Made by a program: the position numbers and the translations under genes. 38,951 nucleotides of DNA. Source: VAZQ01 sp035263865. Lineage in GTDB: Bacteria; Pseudomonadota; Alphaproteobacteria; Rhizobiales; Xanthobacteraceae. The stretch is taken from contig DATFQX010000444.1 in assembly GCA_035263865.1 (NCBI GenBank), positions 1-38,951 on the forward strand. Reading direction: 5' to 3'. A model generated the notes under the pieces. It was not told the DNA's origin. It worked only from the letters and a program-made list of their open reading frames with translations, and did no database searches. Positions 13,481 to 23,137 of the stretch are shown here, one piece after another; position 1 is the stretch's first letter; the number at the start of each line of letters is the position of its first letter.

Positions 13481-15451
13481 ATGACATTGCGAGCTGTCCT
13501 GCTCGGAGCCACTGCACTCGTCACTATGTCGGTCTCCACGTCCACCCTTGCGGAAGGTCCAATCACCAGCCCGCTCAAGGTGACTTCGGTGGAGTTCACG
13601 CCGACCCCCGCGCCGGCCAACGAATTTGAGATGGCGCTGCCATACACCCGCTCCAAGGCGGTCGTTACGCTCGCTGACGGCTCCAAGAAGACATTCCCGC
13701 TGAGTTACCAGATCCTGCACCGCTCCGGCGATTACGTCGGCGAATGGTACGCCGGTCTGATCGTTGACAAGGGCGGCAAGCCTATCCTGCAGTCGGCCCC
13801 TGACGCGAAGGGCAATGCCGCGCGCGGTCCCTTCTACTCGCAAGGGGCCGACGGAACCTCGATGCTGGTCATCCCCAATGCCAAGGTTGACGGTGTTAAG
13901 GGCCACACCGTGTTCCTGATCAACCATCTCGAATACGAAACGGAGGCCGATAATATCGATCCCAGGAAGCCGCCGGTGGCGCTCTATGCGGCATTGCCGA
14001 TGGCGATGAACCTGACCGTGCTCGATCAGGATCCCGCGACCGGAAAGCTTACCCCCGTCAAGCTGTCGAACGTGGATTTCTCCGGCGTCGACGGGCTCTG
14101 GATTCCGTGCAACAGCGCCACGACGCCCTGGATGACCCATCTCGGCGGCGAGGAATACGAGCCCGACGCACAAGTTTTCGAGCACGAGCCGCTCGATGCC
14201 ATGAACCTCTACCTCGGAACGATCGGCAAGACCGCTGCCCAGGGCGGCGCCAATCCCTACCGCTATGGTCATCTGGTCGAAGTTGCGGTTGCCTCCGACG
14301 GCAGCGCCAAGGTGACCAAGCACTATGCCACTGGCCGCCTGGCCTTCGAACTCGGCGAGGTCATGCCGGACCAGAAGACGGTCTATATCGGCGACGACGG
14401 CGACGACGTGATCCGCGCCATGTTCGTAGCGGACCGTCCGGGTGATCTGTCTGCCGGCACGCTCTACGCCGCGAAATGGATTCAAAAAGACGGCGCAAAT
14501 TTCGGATCGGCCTCGCTCGAATGGATCAGGCTCGGCCACGCGACCGACGACGAGATCAAGGATCTCGTCGACAAGGGGATCACGTTCAGTGACATCTGGG
14601 ACGTCGCGACCCCCGACGCCGTCAAGAGCGACGCCGCGAAATATGCCGGCTTCAAGCCGCTCTATGTCTACACCGGCACCGGCGGTAAGACCGAGCTCAC
14701 CTATTACAGACTGAAGCCCGGGATGGAGAAGGCCGCCGCCTTCCTCGAAACCCGCCGCTATGCCGGCTATCTCGGTGCGACCACCGAGTTTACGAAGATG
14801 GAGGGGCAGGCGCACAACGCTGCCGACAAGAAGCTCTACACGGTGATCAGCTACATTCGCACCGCGATGATCGACGGAGAGAACAAGGACCGTCCGCGCG
14901 ACGACATCAGGCTAAGCGGCGACCCCAAGGACCTCGTTTGCGGAGCGGTCTACGAAAGCTCGATGACCGGCGGCCGCAAGGACACCTCCGGTGATACGAT
15001 CCTCAGCGGTTGGGTCGCGACCGATATGGTCGCTCTGGTCCATGGTGGGCGGCAGCCGGCCATTTCCGAGATCGGCCGTTACGACAAATGCGCCACCGAC
15101 ATGGTCGCCAATCCCGACAACATTCACTATTCGGAAGCGATGCGTACACTCTTTATCGGCGAAGACTCGGGCAACCATCTCAACAATTTCACCTGGGCCT
15201 TCAACATTGACAGCAAGACCGCAGTGCGAATCTTCAGCGCATCCGCGGGTGGAGAGAACACCGGCTTGAAGGTCTACGACAACGTCAACGGCCACGCCTA
15301 CATCACCGGCAACGTGCAGCATCCGGGCGCGGAGGAGGACCTCAGCGCCTATCGCAAGGATCATCCGGACCTGTTCCTCGGCCTACGCAAACTGATCGAT
15401 GAACGTGGCATTGTTGGTTATTTCAATGGTTTGCCCGCAATGACCCGTTGA
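13481..15451 (+). CDS. PhoX-family secreted phosphatase-like protein (DUF839)
   Basis: A 656-aa protein with a Sec signal peptide (AVLLGATALVTMSVSTSTLA, cleavage at about 24). The rest resembles the DUF839/PhoX beta-propeller, a family that includes calcium-dependent alkaline phosphatases. Visible family-type segments are DGLWIPCNSATTPWMTHLGG (near 207-226), NPYRYGHLVEV, YIGDDG, EGQAHNAADKKLY and RTLFIGEDSGNHLNN. The start at 13481 has GGAGG seven bases upstream; the open frame begins at 13427. It probably releases phosphate from organic esters outside the cytoplasm. Activity toward a given substrate cannot be read from sequence. A small CCGCC/GGCGG hairpin lies past the stop. Confidence 0.85.
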   Translation: MTLRAVLLGATALVTMSVSTSTLAEGPITSPLKVTSVEFTPTPAPANEFEMALPYTRSKAVVTLADGSKKTFPLSYQILHRSGDYVGEWYAGLIVDKGGKPILQSAPDAKGNAARGPFYSQGADGTSMLVIPNAKVDGVKGHTVFLINHLEYETEADNIDPRKPPVALYAALPMAMNLTVLDQDPATGKLTPVKLSNVDFSGVDGLWIPCNSATTPWMTHLGGEEYEPDAQVFEHEPLDAMNLYLGTIGKTAAQGGANPYRYGHLVEVAVASDGSAKVTKHYATGRLAFELGEVMPDQKTVYIGDDGDDVIRAMFVADRPGDLSAGTLYAAKWIQKDGANFGSASLEWIRLGHATDDEIKDLVDKGITFSDIWDVATPDAVKSDAAKYAGFKPLYVYTGTGGKTELTYYRLKPGMEKAAAFLETRRYAGYLGATTEFTKMEGQAHNAADKKLYTVISYIRTAMIDGENKDRPRDDIRLSGDPKDLVCGAVYESSMTGGRKDTSGDTILSGWVATDMVALVHGGRQPAISEIGRYDKCATDMVANPDNIHYSEAMRTLFIGEDSGNHLNNFTWAFNIDSKTAVRIFSASAGGENTGLKVYDNVNGHAYITGNVQHPGAEEDLSAYRKDHPDLFLGLRKLIDERGIVGYFNGLPAMTR

Positions 15452-15516
15452 CGCGAGATTGCTACCGCCTCTGGCGGATGCAGGTGGCGGGTGCGGGCAG
15501 ACGGTGCCCTAGTCGA

Positions 15517-16386
15517 TCAATCCTTGAATTGATACTTCGTCTCGCGTTCCCAGTAAGCGGGAAAGCCGACGACGCTTTGCAGCTCCGCAAATGAGATCGC
15601 CGGCGGCTGCGGGAGGTTGGACTCCGGGCGCAGCGCCGCAAGTGTTGCCTGCATCGCAGCAATTGCTGAAGACAGCAGCATTACTGGATAGAGTGCAAGC
15701 TTGTAGCCGACCTGCTGCAATTTGTGCAGCGGCAGGACAGGCGTTTTACCGCCCGGCACCATATTAGCCATGCACGGTTTTGTCATCGCCCGGCAAAAAC
15801 GCCGCATCTCATCTTCCGTCTCCGGTGCTTCAAGGAAGATGATATCCGCGCCTTCAGCTTCAAAGTCCTTGCAGCGCGCAAGCGCCTCGTCGAAGCCATG
15901 TACGGCACGCGCGTCCGTGCGTGCCATGATCAGGATGTCGGCGTTGGCACGCGCGTCCACTGCAGCGCGAATCTTCATCCGCGCCTCCTGACGCGGGATC
16001 ACCTGCTTGCCCCGCGTGTGGCCGCATTTCTTCGGGTTGACCTGGTCCTCGATCATCACGCCCGCGGCCCCTGCGCGGGCGTATTCGATCACTGTACGCT
16101 GGACGTTGAGCGCGTTGCCGTAGCCAGTATCACCATCGCCGATCAATGGCACCGGCCTTGCGGCAGTACAGCAATTGCGCAGGCTGTCGAGCATTTCGGT
16201 AAACGAGATTAGCCCGGTGTCGGGCATCCCCAGGCGCGCGGCTGACACCGCAAAGCCGCTCATGAATGCGATCCTGTAGCCCGCATTGGCGACGAGCTTC
16301 GCTGAGAGCGCATCGTAGCAGCCCGGCATAATTTCCAAGTTCGGTTCGGAAAGTAGTTCGCGCAGTTGCTGAGCTGGTGTCGGCAA
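15517..16386 (-). CDS. Isocitrate lyase/PEP mutase-family enzyme
   Basis: A 289-aa TIM-barrel enzyme of the PEP mutase/isocitrate lyase superfamily. Key motifs are IGDGDTGYGN (82-91, Mg-binding Asp) and IEDQVNPKKCGH (112-123, including the family's K-K-C-G-H loop). Members include oxaloacetate decarboxylases, 2-methylisocitrate lyases and carboxyphosphonoenolpyruvate mutases, so the substrate is a small 2-oxo or hydroxy acid. The start is a TTG at 16386, supported by GAGAGGTG five bases upstream; no suitable ATG exists. It lies 21 bases after the Bug binding-protein gene on the same strand, suggesting that the two handle the same carboxylate. Confidence 0.85.
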   Translation of the reverse strand: MPTPAQQLRELLSEPNLEIMPGCYDALSAKLVANAGYRIAFMSGFAVSAARLGMPDTGLISFTEMLDSLRNCCTAARPVPLIGDGDTGYGNALNVQRTVIEYARAGAAGVMIEDQVNPKKCGHTRGKQVIPRQEARMKIRAAVDARANADILIMARTDARAVHGFDEALARCKDFEAEGADIIFLEAPETEDEMRRFCRAMTKPCMANMVPGGKTPVLPLHKLQQVGYKLALYPVMLLSSAIAAMQATLAALRPESNLPQPPAISFAELQSVVGFPAYWERETKYQFKD

Positions 16387-16407
16387 GTTGCACCTCTCTT
16401 TTTTGCG

Positions 16408-17385
16408 CTATTTCTGGGGCTCGATCCCCGCGGCCCTGATTGCCGCTGCAAACGACTCGAAGTCCTTCTTAAAGATGGCCTCACTCGCCTCTTTCGGTAG
16501 GCCGCCTGGTACGATCCCAAGTTTGCTCAACCGGTCGGAAATTTCTGGCGATTTCGCGAAAGCGCTCACCTCGTTTCGAATCGCGGCAATGATCGGCTCC
16601 GGGGTCCCGGCCGGCGCAAGGAAACCGTTCCAGGACGAGAACTCGAATCCCGGCAGCGCCTCGGCGACCGAAGGAATGTCCGGGGCTGCCGGAATCCGTT
16701 GCGCGGTGGCGACTGCGAGCAGCCGAATGTTGTCATTGTTGGCATGCGGCAACAGTGCGGAGGAGTTGCCGAAATAAAGGTCGGCCTCACCGGAAATGAG
16801 ATCGGCGACCGCTTGCGGCTCGCTTTTGGCCGGGACCATCACCAGATTGATGCCGGCGCGCGCGAAAAGTAGGACAGGCGCAAGATGACTGATGTTCTGC
16901 GTGCCGGCCACGGTGAAATTGAGCTTACCGGGATTGGCCTTCGCGTAGGCAATGAATTCCGGCAAGGTTTTAGCCGGCAGTGCCCGCTTGATGGCTATCA
17001 TCTGCGTCCCGATGCCCACATTGGTGATCGGTACGAGTTGCTCCATCGGGTCGAAGTTGAGCTTCTGCAATTGGGGCGTCAGCACAATCATCGATGAGGC
17101 GGCAAACAGCAGCGTGTATCCATCGGGCGCCGCCGCAGCGACCTGCCCCGTAGCGAGCGCGCCGCCCGCGCTCGGGCGATTTTCGACGACGAAGCTCTGA
17201 ACGAATTTGGCAGACAAATGTTGCGCCGCAAGCCGTGCCATCATGTCGGTGTTGCCACCCGCGCCGAACGGCACAACAATGGTCACCGGTCTCGCGGGCC
17301 AGTCTGCGGCGACAATCCGCTCAGATACCAGGACAATGCCCGCTAGCCCTGAGAGGACAACGAGCAGTCTCAGCGCTCGATGCAT
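16408..17385 (-). CDS. Bug/TctC-family periplasmic binding protein
   Basis: A 325-aa periplasmic solute-binding protein with a signal peptide (LLVVLSGLAGIVLVSERIVA, cleavage near residue 27). Typical Bug features are the N-terminal WPARPVTIVVPFGAGGNTD segment, ENRPSAGGA, AAPDGYTLLFA and the C-terminal PEPIIAAIRNEV. Bug proteins bind carboxylates such as tricarboxylates, nicotinate or amino acids, some for tripartite TctABC transporters, many as orphans. No tctA or tctB is in the window. It is probably co-transcribed with the downstream PEP mutase-family gene. Confidence 0.92.
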   Translation of the reverse strand: MHRALRLLVVLSGLAGIVLVSERIVAADWPARPVTIVVPFGAGGNTDMMARLAAQHLSAKFVQSFVVENRPSAGGALATGQVAAAAPDGYTLLFAASSMIVLTPQLQKLNFDPMEQLVPITNVGIGTQMIAIKRALPAKTLPEFIAYAKANPGKLNFTVAGTQNISHLAPVLLFARAGINLVMVPAKSEPQAVADLISGEADLYFGNSSALLPHANNDNIRLLAVATAQRIPAAPDIPSVAEALPGFEFSSWNGFLAPAGTPEPIIAAIRNEVSAFAKSPEISDRLSKLGIVPGGLPKEASEAIFKKDFESFAAAIRAAGIEPQK

Positions 17386-17629
17386 ATCGTTTCCGTTGAC
17401 TTCTGCCGAGGCTAAAGGGTTGCGACAGCGAGCTCAAACAAGCCTCGCGCACTTCGAATCGGTTGGCAAGGTCGCTCGCTGTTGGCTAGGAGTTCTCCGA
17501 AACACCTGGCGATTGATCCGCGGTGTCCAATTGATATGGAGTCGGGTCCGCGCCGTCCCTGTGTTTGGCGCCACCGCGGGCCGCCACTGAGTCCGTGCCG
17601 CTTTTCGAAGCCGCTTGGAGCACCGCTGC

Positions 17630-19582
17630 ATGTCGTCCCCATCGACCAAGACCGCGCGGTACGGCTCCTGGAAATCGCCGATCACGTCGGATCTCATCGT
17701 CGCGCAATCCATAACCTTGTCGGATGTGTGCGTCGACGGGGGACACGTCTATTGGCTGGAAGGACGTCCGCAAGAACAGGGCCGATATGTCGTGGTGCGC
17801 GCTGGTTCAGACGGCCAACCCACCGATATCACCCCGCCGCCCTACAATGCGCGTAGCCGCGTGCACGAATACGGCGGCGGATCATGGACCGTGCACAACG
17901 GGACGGTCTATTTCTCCAATTTCACGGACGGCCGCCTGTACTCGCAGGTGCCAGGCGTGTCCGAGCCGCGCCCGCTTACGCCGGAACCGCCGGCGCGCGG
18001 GCGGCAGTGGCACTTCGCGGACGGCGTGGTTGATCAGCGCCGTAATCGTTGGATCGGCGTGCGCGAGGACCACACCGTCGACGGCGAGCCGGTCAATGCC
18101 ATCGTCGCCGTCGATCTCGGCGACGGGGGTGGGGCGGGACAGGTGCTCGCGAGCGGGCACGATTTTTTTGCTTCGCCGCGGCTCTCGCCGGATGGGCGCT
18201 CCCTCGCTTGGCTCGCCTGGGATCATCCCAACATGCCGTGGAACGGCACGCGGCTTTACCTGGGCGAGTTCGCGCAAGATGGCGCAATCAGCGAGCCCGA
18301 GCCGATCGCTGGCGGAGCGACGGAATCGATCTTCCAGCCGGAATGGTCGCCCGACGGCGGAGAGATCGCGCTCGTATCGGATCGCTCCGGCTGGTGGAAT
18401 CTTTATTCACTCGATGTGGCAACGCGCACCGTGCGGGCGCTGGCACCGTTGGCGGCGGAGTTTGGATTGCCGCAATGGTTGCTCGGCATGTCGACTTACG
18501 CTTTCGCGGGGCCGAAGCGGATCGTCTGCACCTATTCCCAAAAGGGACTCGGCTGCCTTGCCGTGCTGGATCTGGCGAATGAAACGCTCGCGCCGGTGGC
18601 GACGCCGTTCACCGAATTCGGTTCGGTGCACGCTGTGGGCGACCGCGCCGTGTTTCGCGCCGGTGCGCCCGATCATCCCGCGAGCATCGTGGCACTCGAT
18701 CTCGCGTCCGGCCGGCACTCCGTGCTGAAGAAGGCGACCGACATTCTCGATCGTACCGACCTGCATCTCACCGGCTACCTCACGCGGGTCGAAAGCGTGG
18801 AATTCCCGACTACGGGCGGGGAAACCGCCTTCGGCCTGTTCTATCCGCCTCGCAATCCCGACTATGTGCCGCGGGCGGAAGAGCGGCCTCCGCTTCTCGT
18901 CAAGTGCCACGGCGGTCCGACGGCTGCCGCCTCGAGCACGCTCAATCTCGGCATTCAATATTGGACGAGCCGCGGCATCGCGGTGCTCGACGTGAACTAC
19001 CGCGGAAGCACCGGGTTCGGCCGGCCCTACCGCGACCGTCTGGCGCTGAACTGGGGTGTCATCGACGTCGACGATTGCATCGCCGGCGCGCGGTTCCTCG
19101 CGGCGCAGGACAGAGTCGACGGCAAGCGATGCGTCATCAGCGGCGGCAGTGCCGGCGGCTACACGACTTTGGCGGCGCTGACCTTCCGCGACTTCTTTCA
19201 AGGCGGGAGCAGCTATTACGGCGTGAGCGATATCGCCGCGCTCGCGCGCGACACCCACAAGTTCGAGTCGCGCTATCTCGACTGGCTGATCGGACCATAT
19301 CCGCAAGAGGAAGCGCGCTACCGCGAGCGCTCGCCGCTCTATCACGCGGATCGGCTCGCCAAGCCCGTGATCTTCTTCCAGGGGGAGGAGGACGCCGTCG
19401 TGCCGCCGAACCAGGCGGAAAGCATGGTCGAGGCATTGCGACGCAAGGGCAATCCTGTCGGTTATTTTCTGTTCGCGGGGGAGCAGCATGGGTTCCGAAA
19501 GGCCGGCAACATTCAACGCTGCCTCGATGCGGAGCTCGCCTTTTATGCGATCGAGGTCTTCCGGACCGGGCTCACGTTCTGA
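17630..19582 (+). CDS. S9-family prolyl oligopeptidase-type peptidase
   Basis: A 650-aa cytoplasmic-type serine peptidase. Residues about 20-380 form a beta-propeller with repeated WSPDG-type blades (SPDGRSLAWL, WSPDGGEIAL). The C-terminal alpha/beta-hydrolase has HGGP (427-430, oxyanion region), GGSAGGY with Ser507, EEDAVVPP with Asp588 and EQHGF with His620, a complete triad. The family (acylaminoacyl peptidase, dipeptidyl peptidase) removes acyl-amino acids or dipeptides from short peptides. The ATG at 17630 is preferred over the in-frame TTG at 17615, with GGAG nine bases upstream. No signal peptide is seen. The next gene on the same strand is a PF04392 binding protein. Confidence 0.9.
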   Translation: MSSPSTKTARYGSWKSPITSDLIVAQSITLSDVCVDGGHVYWLEGRPQEQGRYVVVRAGSDGQPTDITPPPYNARSRVHEYGGGSWTVHNGTVYFSNFTDGRLYSQVPGVSEPRPLTPEPPARGRQWHFADGVVDQRRNRWIGVREDHTVDGEPVNAIVAVDLGDGGGAGQVLASGHDFFASPRLSPDGRSLAWLAWDHPNMPWNGTRLYLGEFAQDGAISEPEPIAGGATESIFQPEWSPDGGEIALVSDRSGWWNLYSLDVATRTVRALAPLAAEFGLPQWLLGMSTYAFAGPKRIVCTYSQKGLGCLAVLDLANETLAPVATPFTEFGSVHAVGDRAVFRAGAPDHPASIVALDLASGRHSVLKKATDILDRTDLHLTGYLTRVESVEFPTTGGETAFGLFYPPRNPDYVPRAEERPPLLVKCHGGPTAAASSTLNLGIQYWTSRGIAVLDVNYRGSTGFGRPYRDRLALNWGVIDVDDCIAGARFLAAQDRVDGKRCVISGGSAGGYTTLAALTFRDFFQGGSSYYGVSDIAALARDTHKFESRYLDWLIGPYPQEEARYRERSPLYHADRLAKPVIFFQGEEDAVVPPNQAESMVEALRRKGNPVGYFLFAGEQHGFRKAGNIQRCLDAELAFYAIEVFRTGLTF

Positions 19583-19677
19583 CGCTTGCTCGAACCCCTA
19601 GCATCGGCCGCACTGCATGAGCGCCTGACTTGAGGCTCGCCAATCCGTTATGATGCTGGCCGGGCCAGGGGCACCGG

Positions 19678-20679
19678 ATGCAACTTCATCAACTCAGACG
19701 GCGCGAGGTGATCACGCTCATTGGCGGCATGGCCGCGTGGCCGATCGCGGCGGGCGCGCAGCAGCCAGAGCGGATGCGGCTGATTGGGGTGCTGATGGGC
19801 TATGAGAGTGGTTCGGGGCAGGCTCTGATCGCAGCGTTCCGGGACGGACTCCAGAAGCTCGGGTGGACAGAAGGCCGCAACGCCCGGATCGACATTCGCT
19901 GGGCAGCACCCACCGATGCGGACTCGATCCGGCGCTTTGCGAAGGAGCTCGTCGCGCTGCAGCCCGACCTCATTGTTTCGAGTACGACACGCAGCACGGC
20001 AGCGTTGCTAGAACAAACGCGCACCATCCCCATCATCTTTCCTGCGCTTTCCGATCCGCTCGGCATGGGTTTCGTCGCGAGCTTCTCGCGACCCGGCGGC
20101 AATGTCACCGGCTTCAACGTTTCGGAGCCGACGCAGACTGGCAAGTGGGTGGAGCTGCTCAAGGAGATTGCGCCGCCTGTTGCCAGGATCGCGATGCTGT
20201 TCAGCCTGACATCAGCACCGTATGCCGAATACTGGCTGAACCCCTTCAAAGCCGCCGCTGCCTCCCTCGCAGTGGAGGCGATCTCAGCACCTGTTCGCGA
20301 CATGGCGGAACTCGATTCTGTCATTGCCGCACAGGCAAGCCAGCCGAATAGTGGCCTTATCGCCATGCCGGATAGCTTCACGATTAGCTATCGCCGGGAG
20401 ATCATATCGCTAGCGGATGACTATCGCCTCCCCGCCGTCTATCCGTTCCGTTTCTTCGCTGAAGTCGGCGGCCTACTTTCCTACGGAGTCGATTTGGTCG
20501 ATAATTATCGACGTGTAGCGACTTATGTCGACCGCGTCCTCAAAGGTGAAAAGCCGAGCGAGCTTCCCGTCCAAGCGCCAGTCAGGTTCGAACTGGTCGT
20601 CAACCTCAAGACCGCGAAGGCGCTCGGCATCGAAGTGCCGGCGATGTTGCTCGGTCGCGCCGACGAGGTGATTGAATAG
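19678..20679 (+). CDS. PF04392-type ABC substrate-binding protein
   Basis: A 333-aa exported protein with a Tat-type leader (RRREVITLIGGMAAWPIAAG), typical for this very common rhizobial family. It is followed by the type I periplasmic-binding fold: RLIGVLMGY, FRDGLQKLGWTEGRN, FSRPGGNVTGFN and the C-terminal VVNLKTAKALGIEVP. Related proteins sit next to ABC permeases of the tryptophan/tyrosine type, but none is here. It follows the S9 peptidase by 95 bp on the same strand and may collect the amino acids or small peptides that the peptidase processes; this link is inference. Confidence 0.88.
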   Translation: MQLHQLRRREVITLIGGMAAWPIAAGAQQPERMRLIGVLMGYESGSGQALIAAFRDGLQKLGWTEGRNARIDIRWAAPTDADSIRRFAKELVALQPDLIVSSTTRSTAALLEQTRTIPIIFPALSDPLGMGFVASFSRPGGNVTGFNVSEPTQTGKWVELLKEIAPPVARIAMLFSLTSAPYAEYWLNPFKAAAASLAVEAISAPVRDMAELDSVIAAQASQPNSGLIAMPDSFTISYRREIISLADDYRLPAVYPFRFFAEVGGLLSYGVDLVDNYRRVATYVDRVLKGEKPSELPVQAPVRFELVVNLKTAKALGIEVPAMLLGRADEVIE

Positions 20680-20836
20680 GTGTTCTACATACTTAGATTG
20701 CTGCGTCTGCTCACGGCAGGCTGTGGCACAAAGCTGACTTACCGAAACGACTTTGTCCGCTTTTGGAGCAAGCGGACGTCGCTGCAATTTTGCGCTGATG
20801 ATTTCCCGCGTTATTGAAGCTGATTCTCCAGGAAGG

Positions 20837-22132
20837 CTAACCACGCTGCGCCGCTAGGCTCGACAATGTCGCATCGGCGGCGGTCAACGCCTGCCACGTC
20901 AGCGCCGTCGCGATTCTCAACGCCTCATCGAGCTCTCCCGGGCGCACTTTGTTGCGGGTGTCGGCGGCCGTCAGCACGAGGCGAAGGTTGCTCTCGGGTA
21001 CGTTGAATCCGGCGATCAGCCGAACGGCGGGAATACTGTGCGCCGCAAAATTGGCGTGATCGGAATTGGCCATGAGCGGTAAGTGCGTCGTGATCGGCAG
21101 ACCGGCGCGCGCGGCGGTCGCCTTGACCCAGGCATCCAGACGTTCGAAGCCGGACGTGAGCGCGGTCAATCCATGTGCGCCGCCGACGGAATCGAGGTTG
21201 ATGTTGATGACCATCGACCTCCGCGCGGCCTCGTCCATTTGTTCGAGCCAGATACGCGATCCGGCGAGCGCCCATTCCTCCGCGCTGAACAGGCATATGC
21301 GCAAGCCGCGCGGACACTCGGACACGTGCGGCGCGAGCATGCGTGCGAGCGAAAGCGCGACCGCGACGCCGGTGGCGTTGTCCATCGCGCTTTCGCCATG
21401 GGGGTGACCGTCGATATGCGCGCTCACCACGACCCAATTGGGGCCTCGGCCCGGCAGGTCGGCAACCAGCATGCGCGTGCGCGCGGGATAATCGTCGATC
21501 TCGATGACCATGCGGGCCGCCGGGAGCGTGCCGTCGGGCAAAGCGCGGAATGCCTCCGCCGCTTCGGCGCCGACGCCGAGCGCCGGGATGCCAGCGCCAC
21601 CGTTGCGTCCACTCGACCCCGAGACGGCGCCGACGCCGGCTTCCGGATACGCGATCAGAAAGCCGACCGCGCCCATCTCCTGCGCCAAGGTGAGCTTGAG
21701 GCGGCGGTGCACGTGGCCACTGATGAAAGGATATTCGTGGCGAACCAGGACGATACGGTCGCGGATGCGGTTCGCGTGCCGCTCGAAATCCTCACGCCGG
21801 CCCAAGCCGAGATCGAGCACTTCCGCGACCAGACCCGCCGCGGGTGCCGTGCCCAGAAGCGGCATGCATGACAACGTAATACCCGTCGTCGCACTCGTCA
21901 GTTGCGCGGTGCGACACCGCCAGCCCGGATATTGCACGGGATCGGCGCGAAACTTTGTACCCGGCACGGCCGCGAGCCGCGATTGCGCGAAGGCCAAGGC
22001 CGCTGCTTCGCTGGCCGAACCGGCGACGCGGCCGCCCAGATCGCACAGCGCCTGAAAGTCCGCCCACACCTGCGTGTCGGTGGCGCCTACGGGCGCAGAG
22101 AAGAGACGCCCCGCCGATGCGGGCTCGGTCAC
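20837..22132 (-). CDS. M28-family metallopeptidase with PA-like insert
   Basis: A 431-aa zinc aminopeptidase-type protein. The metal ligands of family M28 are visible: H239 and D251 (SAHIDGHPHGESAMDNATG), E285/E286 (FSAEEW), D314 (NLDSVGG) and H365 (HSIPAV). The region at about 95-205, with RIVLVRHEYPFISG and GAVGFLIAYPEAG, resembles a PA-type insertion. The GTG at 22132 overlaps the stop of the Bug gene (GTGA) and is the likely start; the frame is open upstream to 22348 but would run over the Bug gene. No signal peptide is visible from this start. It is the last gene of a tight six-gene hydrolase operon. Confidence 0.85.
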   Translation of the reverse strand: MTEPASAGRLFSAPVGATDTQVWADFQALCDLGGRVAGSASEAAALAFAQSRLAAVPGTKFRADPVQYPGWRCRTAQLTSATTGITLSCMPLLGTAPAAGLVAEVLDLGLGRREDFERHANRIRDRIVLVRHEYPFISGHVHRRLKLTLAQEMGAVGFLIAYPEAGVGAVSGSSGRNGGAGIPALGVGAEAAEAFRALPDGTLPAARMVIEIDDYPARTRMLVADLPGRGPNWVVVSAHIDGHPHGESAMDNATGVAVALSLARMLAPHVSECPRGLRICLFSAEEWALAGSRIWLEQMDEAARRSMVININLDSVGGAHGLTALTSGFERLDAWVKATAARAGLPITTHLPLMANSDHANFAAHSIPAVRLIAGFNVPESNLRLVLTAADTRNKVRPGELDEALRIATALTWQALTAADATLSSLAAQRG

Positions 22133-23130
22133 GGTTCGCTGATCCCGACCGATTTGACGATGTCGGCCCAGCGCGCCGTATCGCTCTCGATCAAGCCTCG
22201 GAATTGCTCGGGTGTCACGTGGGAGACCGTGACCCCGAGCGGCTCGAGGCGCGCTGCGAATTCTTGCGAGTCGAGAATGGCTTTGAGCTCTCCCGTCAGA
22301 CGTGCGGCGATCTCTCCCGGCAGGCCGACTGGAGCGAGCACGCCCCACCAGTGCTCGACCACGAGGTCGATGCCGCTTTCCATGAAGGTCGGGACATTCG
22401 TCAGCGTGGGCAGCCGCGTTTTGCTCGCGACCGCGAGCGCGCGAACCCGGTCGAGGACGGAGCTCGTCGTTGCGAGTGTGGTGAAGCCCGACTGCACGTG
22501 CCCAGCGACAAGATCGTTCATGGCAGGGCCGGCGCCGCGAAACGGCACATGCACGAGCTTGATGACGGCCTTGGCCTGAAAAAGTTCTGCGGTGAGGTGA
22601 GTGGCGCTGCCGATTCCGCCGGAGGCGATAGTGATTTTTCCCGGCTCGGCTTTTGCGAGCGCGACGAAGTCCCGAACTGTCTGCGCCTTGACGGCAGGAT
22701 TGACGAAAAAGACCATCGAGGCGGTGCCGATGAGGTCAATCGGCATGAAATCCTGGACTGGATCGTAATGCACCCCCTTCTGGATCGCCGGAACGATGGT
22801 GTGCGGCATGTCGGCAAGCAGGAGGGTATAGCCGTCCGCCGCGGACTTGGCAGCGAGCTCGGTGCCAAGGCGGCTGCCGGCACCAGCGCGGTTGTCGATA
22901 ACGACTTGCTGGCCGAGCGATTTCGACATCCGCTCACCGATGAGGCGAGCGAGCACATCCGAGCTGCCGCCGGCGGCGTAAGGCACGATGAGCGTGATGG
23001 GATGATCGGGATAGGGCTCAGCCGCTCCCGCGGAGCCGGCAAGAGCGATGAGAGCGGCGAGAGCGAGCTTTCCCGGCGTTGCCACTCCCCTTGCGAGCAG
23101 GAGCGCCATCCATTCCATGATCATTTTCAT
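22129..23130 (-). CDS. Bug/TctC-family periplasmic binding protein
   Basis: A 333-aa exported binding protein with a long signal peptide (hydrophobic LALAALIALAGSAGA, cleavage near residue 37). It has the usual Bug hallmarks: HPITLIVPYAAGGSSDVLAR, DNRAGAGSRLG, DGYTLLLADMPH and PEQFRGLIESD. The gene starts seven bases after the amidase stop and overlaps the M28 peptidase gene, so it is part of one operon with amide- and peptide-cleaving enzymes. The ligand is probably a product or substrate of these, but no permease accompanies it. Confidence 0.92.
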   Translation of the reverse strand: MKMIMEWMALLLARGVATPGKLALAALIALAGSAGAAEPYPDHPITLIVPYAAGGSSDVLARLIGERMSKSLGQQVVIDNRAGAGSRLGTELAAKSAADGYTLLLADMPHTIVPAIQKGVHYDPVQDFMPIDLIGTASMVFFVNPAVKAQTVRDFVALAKAEPGKITIASGGIGSATHLTAELFQAKAVIKLVHVPFRGAGPAMNDLVAGHVQSGFTTLATTSSVLDRVRALAVASKTRLPTLTNVPTFMESGIDLVVEHWWGVLAPVGLPGEIAARLTGELKAILDSQEFAARLEPLGVTVSHVTPEQFRGLIESDTARWADIVKSVGISEP

Positions 23131-23137
23131 GACTCAA

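Noticed and set aside
13430..14815. Long minus-strand open frame of 461 codons opposite the PhoX-type gene
   Set aside because: It is the mirror of a high-G+C coding frame, shows no domain, and the plus-strand gene has a signal peptide, a ribosome binding site and family motifs.
18407..19516. Minus-strand open frame of 369 codons opposite the S9 peptidase
   Set aside because: Antisense shadow; Arg/His/Val-rich text without motifs, and the S9 triad is complete on the plus strand.
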